From NCBI GenBank assembly GCA_041781135.1, contig JBHAZV010000019.1:1-5021 (forward strand): a stretch of DNA of 5,021 nt, given 5' to 3'. Positions 1 to 4,447 of the stretch are shown here, one piece after another. Made by a program: the position numbers and the translations under genes. Source of the stretch: JAUMXJ01 sp041781135 (lineage in GTDB: Bacteria > Bacillota > Clostridia > Peptostreptococcales > Acidaminobacteraceae). The notes beneath the pieces were generated by a model that saw only the letters and a list, made by a program, of their open reading frames with translations, ran no database searches and was not told where the DNA came from. Every line of letters begins with the position of its first letter. Position 1 is the first letter of the stretch.

Positions 1-690
1 ATATGCGTCAGAAAGCAGAGTATCCATCTCGATTCCGGATATTTTGAGTATATTCAGCACTGTCTCGCGCTTGACATCCGGCGGCAGATTTGCCGGAATC
101 GCCTGCAAAAAGACATCTGTCATAAATATGGTTCTTTTTGTATCCGTTTCGAGGCGGGCATTTTTATAAATCTCGTCGATAGTAAGCAATCTGTTTTTTT
201 CGTATTGCCCGATTATAAGGTCCAATTTTTCGCCGATAAACGGATCCTGCTTGTAGGTGCCTTGATTTTGAGGCTTGCTCTCCTCTGCCTTCAATTCCCC
301 GCCTGCAAGCTCCTCTGCAATCTGACTCTTGTATGGAATGTGCTGCTTTTCGGCATCTACAAACACAGCTTCTTCTGCAACGGACGCTCCGCCCGCGGCA
401 TTTTGCGGATCCCGCTCCGGCTCGAGCTTCATTTCTTCTGCCGCTACAGCAAACTCGCTCTCGATATCAAATGTATTTCGAGAATCCGACTTCCCGAACG
501 GAAGTATATCCTCTAAAATTACACCGTCCGACGGCTTCTGAGATCCACCTACAAAACCAAACGCAGAGCCTCCCGACCCCTCGTTAAAATCGTTGATAAG
601 CTTGTTTCTGAGCTCTAATTCCTGTTCCGTTTCTTTTTTCTTTGTGCGGTCAATAAGCCCCATCTTCTCCAAGAACGTTTCTTTAGACAT
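1..690 (-). CDS. Acidic, linker-rich protein of unknown function (C-terminus beyond window)
   Basis: The frame is open from an ATG at 690-688 to the left edge, giving 230 residues without a stop, so the C-terminus is missing. The start is well supported: AGGAGG lies at 701-696, five bases upstream, and the ATG shares one base with the stop of the preceding gene (TGATG), which indicates translational coupling. Residues 1-35 are charged and probably helical. Residues 36-56 are Gly/Ser-rich, and residues 57-148 are acidic and low in complexity, rich in Glu and Ala. From about residue 150 the protein looks folded, with alternating hydrophobic positions and a short NLPPDVKRETVLNIL segment (201-215) that reads like a conserved helical domain. 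I see no signal peptide, membrane segment or catalytic motif. I do not recognise the family. The layout of a short N-terminal helix, flexible linker and C-terminal domain would suit an adaptor or scaffold, but that is inference. It is probably co-expressed with the two small HTH genes upstream. Confidence 0.8.
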   Translation of the reverse strand, partial: MSKETFLEKMGLIDRTKKKETEQELELRNKLINDFNEGSGGSAFGFVGGSQKPSDGVILEDILPFGKSDSRNTFDIESEFAVAAEEMKLEPERDPQNAAGGASVAEEAVFVDAEKQHIPYKSQIAEELAGGELKAEESKPQNQGTYKQDPFIGEKLDLIIGQYEKNRLLTIDEIYKNARLETDTKRTIFMTDVFLQAIPANLPPDVKRETVLNILKISGIEMDTLLSDAY

Positions 691-1034
691 CAGTTCCTCC
701 TACCAATAGTGTATTTATCAATCAACGAATCGTATTCAGCCATCTGAATAGTTTTCTGTCTAATGATCTCCTTTTTCGCCGATACGACAGCGCTCAAATG
801 ATCGATGAGCCGATTTAGTTCCTCGGCAGCAATTTGTTCCCCGGGACGCAGCCTTGCCGCTCCGGACCTCAGGAGCAGACGCAGCTCCGAAACGCCTTCT
901 TCGCTGATGTAAGTAACCCCGCTGTGCTCCGAAACGTGCGCCGAAAGCCTCTCGCGATGCTGCTCCAGCTTTTTATACACAGTGACCTTGCTGACACCGA
1001 GTATTTTTGCCGCTTCGATCACCCTAAAATCCAC
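690..1034 (-). CDS. Small HTH/coiled-coil DNA-binding protein, second of a tandem paralogous pair
   Basis: A 114-residue protein. Residues 3-23 form a MerR/excisionase-like helix-turn-helix (VIEAAKILGVSKVTVYKKL). A wing-like stretch follows around GVTYISEEGV (39-48), then a long amphipathic helix at about 69-107 likely to form a coiled coil. It aligns with the product of the gene just upstream over the first 55 residues: both share EAA, LGV, a Tyr in the recognition helix, GV-Y and EGV. The coiled-coil parts have diverged. The start is GTG at 1034-1032, chosen because AAGGAG lies six bases upstream and the HTH begins almost immediately; no ATG fits. The gene overlaps the 3' end of its neighbour by 11 bp, so the two are translationally coupled. 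The family is known for DNA binding. The HTH plus coiled-coil plan resembles RacA and the staphylococcal pSK1 Par protein, but sequence identity to either is not claimed. Confidence 0.85.
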   Translation of the reverse strand: MDFRVIEAAKILGVSKVTVYKKLEQHRERLSAHVSEHSGVTYISEEGVSELRLLLRSGAARLRPGEQIAAEELNRLIDHLSAVVSAKKEIIRQKTIQMAEYDSLIDKYTIGRRN

Positions 1035-1398
1035 GCTCCGCTCCTTCGCCGGACTTTATCGCATCCGCCAATATTCGCGCTCTTTGAAGAAGCCTTTCAT
1101 CTAACTCCATTATTTCGCGGTCGAGAGACTTAACTTCATTTTGCAAGATTTCAACCTGCTGTCTCAATTTGAGAAGTTCTCTTTCCGAGTCCGTCAGAAT
1201 CCCGCGCCTGATTCGGGCAGCATCTATTTTTACTTGTAGAACCTTTGCAAGCAGCCTGACGCCCTCCGATTCAAAATACAGCACACCCTGATCCTTTCGC
1301 GTCACAGGCTCCAGCAGAGCGCGATTGATTATAAGCTGTTCGTAAATTTTTGTGTTATCTACGCCTAAAAGCTCCGCCGCTTCTGATACTTTGTACAT
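1024..1398 (-). CDS. Small HTH/coiled-coil DNA-binding protein, first of a tandem paralogous pair
   Basis: A 124-residue protein. The N-terminus is a helix-turn-helix of the MerR/excisionase type (residues 2-23, KVSEAAELLGVDNTKIYEQL). A short segment with GVLYFESEGVRLL (38-50) follows, corresponding to the wing or third-helix part. Residues about 70-114 form a strong, highly charged coiled coil (ERELLKLRQQVEILQNEVKS and onward) with leucine or isoleucine heptad positions. There is no MerR effector-binding domain, so it is not a classical MerR regulator. The ATG at 1398 is preceded by GGAG at 1406-1403. It is the first gene after the 165-bp intergenic stretch with the operator-like repeats and is probably the promoter-proximal gene of a three-gene unit. 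Likely roles are dimeric or oligomeric DNA binding as a local regulator, or as a chromosome-anchoring or partition accessory by analogy with RacA and pSK1 Par. The exact function is unknown. Confidence 0.87.
   Translation of the reverse strand: MYKVSEAAELLGVDNTKIYEQLIINRALLEPVTRKDQGVLYFESEGVRLLAKVLQVKIDAARIRRGILTDSERELLKLRQQVEILQNEVKSLDREIMELDERLLQRARILADAIKSGEGAERGF
1041..1046 (-). promoter_or_regulatory. Ribosome binding site fixing a GTG start
   Basis: AAGGAG on the minus strand with a six-base spacer to the GTG at 1034. It lies inside the coding sequence of the upstream HTH gene and supports the GTG as the true start of the second HTH gene, which has no usable ATG. Confidence 0.75.
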
Positions 1399-1465
1399 CC
1401 CTCTCCAAGTTTACAATAGGTTTACACCGCTGATTTCATCTACATTAGTCTACTAAATTCGTCAA

Positions 1466-1474
1466 AATATAGCA
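1466..1474 (-). promoter_or_regulatory. Candidate extended -10 promoter for the HTH gene pair
   Basis: The minus strand reads TGCTATATT, an extended -10 element (TGn followed by a 5/6 match to TATAAT). There is no good -35 hexamer at 16-18 bp, which would fit a promoter that needs an activator. Initiation would fall near 1459, leaving a leader of about 60 bases before the ATG at 1398. The repeated operator-like sites at 1501-1601 would then lie upstream, from roughly -42 outwards. An alternative reading is TTGACG (1465-1460) with a weak TAGATG 17 bp downstream. Both are read by eye only. Confidence 0.35.
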
Positions 1475-1500
1475 AGACAAAGTGCAAAAATTTGTTAAAT

Positions 1501-1601
1501 TGTATCAATTTGGCACTCGTATTGTATCATTTTGATACAATACGACAGGCGCTTTTTCCTGTATCATTTTGAGAAATCACCCTGATTATCAAAATGATAC
1601 A
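1501..1601. promoter_or_regulatory. Cluster of four TGTATCA-N3-TGATACA operator-like sites
   Basis: Four 17-mers of the same format can be read on the plus strand. At 1501-1517 the left half is perfect and the right half is TGGCACT (4/7). At 1523-1539 both halves are perfect. At 1560-1576 the left half is perfect and the right half is TGAGAAA (5/7). At 1585-1601 the left half is ATTATCA (5/7) and the right half is perfect. A lone CGATACA half lies at 1613-1619. The last two full sites overlap the 3' end and stop codon of the regulator gene. Seven-base arms around three bases is the layout of NtrC-type sites (TGCACCA-N3-TGGTGCA), which are bound by Fis-type HTH dimers. The regulator at 2724-1564 has such a domain, so it is the first candidate ligand. 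The small HTH proteins are the alternative. Confidence 0.65.
1517..1545. repeat. 29-bp palindrome with 13-bp perfect arms
   Basis: The arms TCGTATTGTATCA (1517-1529) and TGATACAATACGA (1533-1545) are exact inverted copies around TTT. It extends the perfect core operator by three bases on each side. No T-tract follows the stem on either strand (the nearest T-run, at 1553-1557, lies beyond a GC-containing stretch), so it does not read as an intrinsic terminator. A protein-binding site is the better explanation. A smaller palindrome, AAATTG-TAT-CAATTT, lies next to it at 1497-1511. Confidence 0.8.
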
Positions 1602-2724
1602 GTTTGATCTTGCGATACAGTGTAGCACGCCCTATGCCAAGACGCTTGGCGGCAAGCGTGGTATTCCAATTTGTCGCAGTAAGGGTTCCCTTTATTAAGG
1701 CTCTCTCCGCTTCCTCGATAGTGCAATAATCAAAATCCCGATAAGAATCTTTTAAGCACGCATCCATATCTATGACAGACATTGAAAGTTTGTTCATAAT
1801 TCTCTCCGAGCCCGGATACTTCCTCGAAGCTATTATGATCTGTTTTTTCTTCTTTTCGCCGCTCTCAAGAATAAAGTCGACAATCTGGGCAATCAAAGTG
1901 ATATATTTTGACGGTGCATTGTCAAGATCGGAAATTATTAATGTACTCGCCTTTTTAGAACTGTCGATCATCCTGTCCTCTAATTTATGCTCAGGTATCC
2001 CTCTGTGACTTATCCGCAGCGCGGGAGCCGCAAGCTTATCTGCAAAGTACCACGCCAAGGCATCCGAATCTTTGCCGACGATAAGAAACGGCAGCCCCGA
2101 TTCAGCCACAGTCATTTTATTTTTCAGCTCATCGTACAGGTAATCGTCAATAGAAATATAATCAGATAACTGCGCAGCCTCCGGATGTGCCTGCCTACCC
2201 AATCCGGCTTCGTTGCTGTAGGATATTACGCTGTTGCGCACACTCATATATATGTATTCATTTTCGACGCCATTATAAAAAATAGTGATTAAGGCGTCTG
2301 TGTTTGGAATAACTATTGAGCGGCTGGTAAATTTTGTAAATAAATCAAGGTAATGCTCTTCCTGGCGCACAACGGAGTCGCGCTTGCTCTGCGCAGAAAT
2401 CGAAAATGAGGTTGTTCCCACATAGGCGTCAGAAAGGTCATTTATCGCAGAAAAAACAGAGCCGGAAACCCTCCTGTGCAGCACATGACCCGCACCGTTC
2501 GTGATAAAATAACTCAAAAATTCCGGAATGACCCTGTCACAAAAATCAAAAATGTCGAGCTCAGGCGCCTGTATTTTTTTATCCGAAACATGATAACCAT
2601 CACGCGGATGAAATCCATGCAGGCGGCTCTTGTGCCACGACATCGCTATTTCTTTACGGACAAATTTTTCATTTATCTGCCCTTTTTCGACAAGCAAAAA
2701 TTTAGCTTCGCGTATTGATTGCAT
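1564..2724 (-). CDS. AcoR-like regulator with GAF, degenerate AAA+ and Fis-type HTH domains
   Basis: A 386-residue protein. Residues 20-40 (FVRKEIAMSWHKSRLHGFHP) match the N-terminal signature of AcoR-like activators, usually VRPEI-SW-RS--GVDP. Residues about 60-170 correspond to a GAF sensor domain, including VGTTSFS in place of GTNAIG, and an EEHYLDLF segment. Residues about 205-320 sit where the AAA+ ATPase should be, but Walker A is missing (VGKDSDAL in its place). Walker B is weak (STLIISDLDNAP), and the GAFTGA loop that contacts sigma-54 is absent. Residues 337-376 form a good Fis-type HTH (TNWNTTLAAKRLGIGRATLYRKIKLY). I infer DNA binding that responds to a small ligand but not ATP-driven sigma-54 activation. 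The ATG at 2724 follows the parB stop by eight bases, with AGAGG only three bases upstream of it, so expression is probably coupled to parB. The product likely acts on the repeated sites at 1501-1601. The ligand is unknown. Confidence 0.88.
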   Translation of the reverse strand: MQSIREAKFLLVEKGQINEKFVRKEIAMSWHKSRLHGFHPRDGYHVSDKKIQAPELDIFDFCDRVIPEFLSYFITNGAGHVLHRRVSGSVFSAINDLSDAYVGTTSFSISAQSKRDSVVRQEEHYLDLFTKFTSRSIVIPNTDALITIFYNGVENEYIYMSVRNSVISYSNEAGLGRQAHPEAAQLSDYISIDDYLYDELKNKMTVAESGLPFLIVGKDSDALAWYFADKLAAPALRISHRGIPEHKLEDRMIDSSKKASTLIISDLDNAPSKYITLIAQIVDFILESGEKKKKQIIIASRKYPGSERIMNKLSMSVIDMDACLKDSYRDFDYCTIEEAERALIKGTLTATNWNTTLAAKRLGIGRATLYRKIKLYHFDNQGDFSK

Positions 2725-2732
2725 AGGCCTCT

Positions 2733-2756
2733 TTATTGTTCTATGTGGAACAATAA
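2733..2756. repeat. Inverted repeat at the parB stop codon
   Basis: Nine-base perfect arms, TTATTGTTC (2733-2741) and GAACAATAA (2748-2756), flank six bases. One arm contains the parB stop codon, and in the mRNA the stem ends immediately before the ribosome binding site of the downstream regulator (2732-2728). It is the outer part of the parS-like site at 2738-2753. As RNA it could also form a hairpin that couples translation of the regulator to parB. No U-tract follows, so it is not a typical terminator. Confidence 0.7.
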
Positions 2757-3620
2757 TTCAAACAGACGCTCTCTATCCTCTTTCGAATAATACTCGATCA
2801 AAATCTCGCCCGAATTATCGCTGTTTTGCTTGACCGCAACCTTTGTTCCAAGAGCGTCCTCAAGCCGCGAAACAACGGCGCGCAAATTTGGGTCGTGCTT
2901 GCTTTGCTTGGTTTTACGAGACTTCCCCGCCTTCTTGGGCGAAGCCATCGCCTCCGCCTCTCTAACAGAAATCTGATCCCGGATGCAGGCGTCATACACT
3001 CTTTGTCGAACTTCAGCATCCTTGATCGAGAGCAGCACTTTTGCCTGTCCCACACTTATCGCGCCATTTTTAAGAGCATCCAATTCCTCCTGACGCAGTC
3101 CAAGCAGCCTGATGTAATTTGTAATATGCGCACGCGATTTACCGGAAAGCTCCGATATCTGTTCATGAGTCATGCCGTGCAGTTCTGTAAGCGCCTGGTA
3201 AGCGCTTGCTTCGTCCACGGGATTCAAATCCTCACGCTGCAAATTCTCTATCAGCGCAAGCTCGGCTATCAAGCGCTCGTCTGCATTTACAACGATCGCC
3301 TTGATTGTAGGAAGCGCAAGTTTTTTGACGGCGCGCAGCCTTCGCTCCCCCGCAACGAGAATGTAGCCATGATCCTCCTCGCTGACACTGATAGGCTGCA
3401 ATAACCCAACCTTTTCAATAGAGACCGCAAGCGCATCTATCGTTTTCTCATCAAAAGTTTTGCGCGGCTGATTGGGATTGGGACGCACAAGATCGACAGG
3501 AATACTTACCACCAGTTCGCCCCGCTCATTTACAGAAGAAGCAAACTTGCTCATCTCGCTTGTCGAAAAAAGCGCGTTTACTCCGCCGCCAAGTCCACCT
3601 TTTTTTGCTTTTTTAGCCAT
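2733..3620 (-). CDS. parB: Chromosome partitioning protein ParB (Spo0J family)
   Basis: A 295-residue ParB, a normal length. It binds parS near the origin, closes as a CTP-dependent clamp, spreads along DNA and recruits SMC condensin. Residues 7-18 (KGGLGGGVNALF) are the N-terminal box through which ParB stimulates the ParA ATPase. The CTP-binding motifs are GERRLRA (91-97) and ENLQREDLNP (125-134). The helix-turn-helix that reads parS spans about 148-173 (GMTHEQISELSGKSRAHITN). LKNGAISVGQAKVLL (183-197) follows, with GQAK where many homologues have GHAR. A basic linker (228-243) leads to the C-terminal dimerisation domain (245-295). I chose the ATG at 3620 because the conserved N-terminal box starts there and GGAG lies ten bases upstream. 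The frame extends 36 codons further up, but those residues only shadow parA. The gene overlaps the parA stop by eight bases. The sequence suits Spo0J/ParB better than Noc because it sits next to parA. Confidence 0.97.
   Translation of the reverse strand: MAKKAKKGGLGGGVNALFSTSEMSKFASSVNERGELVVSIPVDLVRPNPNQPRKTFDEKTIDALAVSIEKVGLLQPISVSEEDHGYILVAGERRLRAVKKLALPTIKAIVVNADERLIAELALIENLQREDLNPVDEASAYQALTELHGMTHEQISELSGKSRAHITNYIRLLGLRQEELDALKNGAISVGQAKVLLSIKDAEVRQRVYDACIRDQISVREAEAMASPKKAGKSRKTKQSKHDPNLRAVVSRLEDALGTKVAVKQNSDNSGEILIEYYSKEDRERLFELLFHIEQ
2738..2753 (-). promoter_or_regulatory. parS: parS-like ParB binding site inside the parB 3' end
   Basis: The minus strand reads TGTTCCACATAGAACA. 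This differs at two of 16 positions from the known parS form TGTTCCACGTGGAACA, and at three positions, not counting the N, from the Bacillus consensus TGTTNCACGTGAAACA. Both outer blocks, TGTTC and GAACA, are intact; the changes fall in the central CACGTG. It encodes the last residues of ParB (FHIEQ). Bacterial parS sites often lie in or near parB, and in Bacillus subtilis one lies inside spo0J. The central changes could weaken ParB binding, so it may be a degenerate or secondary site. Confidence 0.55.
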
Positions 3621-4383
3621 ACTCTCTGTTCTCCATAAATTCTTCCGCAAGGTCGAGGTACGCCTCTGCTCCCTTTGACTTTCTATCATAATGAATACAA
3701 GGCAAACCGTAGCTCGGTGCTTCGGCAAGCCTTACATTCCTTGGAATAACTGTCGTATAGACGCTTCCCTTAAAATTTTTCTTTATCTCGTCAACAACCT
3801 GGACAGAAAGATTATTTCTGCCGTCGAACATCGAAATCAAGACGCCCTCAACCTCAAGCGCATGATTTATGTTCTCCTTAATGAGATTATAAGTCTGCAC
3901 CAGCTGGCTTACACCCTCAAGCGCATAATACTCACACTGTATAGGTATAAGTACGGAATCTGAGGCAGCCAGCGCATTTATCGAAAGAAGCCCCAACGAA
4001 GGCGGGCAATCAATAATAATATAATCGTAGTCATCCTTTATCTTCACAACCTGGTTTCGCAAAAGCGATTCTCTGCGCGCAAAATCGGCAATCTCAACCT
4101 CCGCCCCGGCCAGATTAATACTCCCCGGCAACAGGTAAAGATTTTCGAAATCCGTCTTCATTATAACCTTATCTATATCCGACATCTGCAGCAAGACTTC
4201 ATAAATGGTGTGAAAAAGCTTCTTTTTATTTATACCAAGACCCAACGTCAGATTTCCCTGCGGATCATTGTCTATCAAAAGGATTTTTAGACCCCTCTCA
4301 GCTAAAGCTGCCGCAAGGTTTACAGCAGTCGTCGTCTTCCCTACACCACCTTTCTGATTAAAAACGGAAATAACTCTGCCCAT
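3613..4383 (-). CDS. parA: Chromosome partitioning ATPase ParA (Soj)
   Basis: A 256-residue ParA/MinD-family ATPase, full length for chromosomal Soj. The ATP-bound dimer binds the nucleoid non-specifically, and ParB triggers its release. This drives origin segregation and, in Bacillus, feeds into DnaA control. The deviant Walker A motif is KGGVGKTT (11-18), with the signature Lys11. LIDNDPQGN (36-44) is the A' motif, and IIIDCPPSLG (122-131) is Walker B. QCEYYALEG (149-157) and TVIPRNVRLAEAPSYG (211-226) are further family hallmarks. There is no N-terminal HTH, which fits the chromosomal rather than the plasmid type Ia form. The ATG at 4383 has GGAGG four bases upstream. It is the first gene behind a strong promoter, is coupled to parB, and sits directly downstream of rsmG as in many Firmicutes. 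Confidence 0.97.
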   Translation of the reverse strand: MGRVISVFNQKGGVGKTTTAVNLAAALAERGLKILLIDNDPQGNLTLGLGINKKKLFHTIYEVLLQMSDIDKVIMKTDFENLYLLPGSINLAGAEVEIADFARRESLLRNQVVKIKDDYDYIIIDCPPSLGLLSINALAASDSVLIPIQCEYYALEGVSQLVQTYNLIKENINHALEVEGVLISMFDGRNNLSVQVVDEIKKNFKGSVYTTVIPRNVRLAEAPSYGLPCIHYDRKSKGAEAYLDLAEEFMENREYG

Positions 4384-4398
4384 GTAGCCTCCACTTAT

Positions 4399-4427
4399 AT
4401 TATAGTTAATAATATATTCATAGTCAA
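4399..4427 (-). promoter_or_regulatory. Sigma-A promoter of the parA-parB operon
   Basis: The minus strand carries TTGACT (4427-4422; 5/6), a 17-bp spacer, and a perfect TATAAT (4404-4399). Initiation would be expected near 4394-4390, only about 7-11 bases before the parA ATG and at or next to the GGAGG ribosome binding site (4392-4388). The leader is therefore very short. A 21-bp AT-only inverted repeat (4396-4416) covers the -10 element. Confidence 0.85.
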
Positions 4428-4447
4428 ATCACAATAAATCTCTCGGA

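Noticed and set aside
205..587. Three overlapping plus-strand open frames
   Set aside because: They are antisense shadows of the minus-strand gene at 690-1, which has a strong ribosome binding site and natural composition. The plus-strand frames lack both and look like no protein family.
1517..1545. Intrinsic terminator for the regulator gene
   Set aside because: The stem is AT-rich and no T-tract follows directly on the minus strand. It contains the repeated operator core, so a protein-binding site explains it better.
1545..1562. ACAGG/CCTGT stem just after the regulator stop as a terminator
   Set aside because: It has only five paired bases, an eight-base loop and no following U-run.
2826..3404. 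A 192-codon plus-strand open frame opposite parB
   Set aside because: It is entirely antisense to conserved parB domains, with implausible composition and no ribosome binding site context.
2733..3620. Reading the ParB homologue as the nucleoid occlusion protein Noc
   Set aside because: It directly follows and overlaps parA, and the nearby site resembles parS (TGTTCCAC...) rather than the Noc site TATTTCCCGGGAAATA.
3621..3728. A longer ParB with 36 extra N-terminal residues starting at 3728
   Set aside because: Those codons lie fully inside parA and encode no ParB-like sequence. The conserved KGGLGGGVNALF box and a GGAG site support the ATG at 3620.
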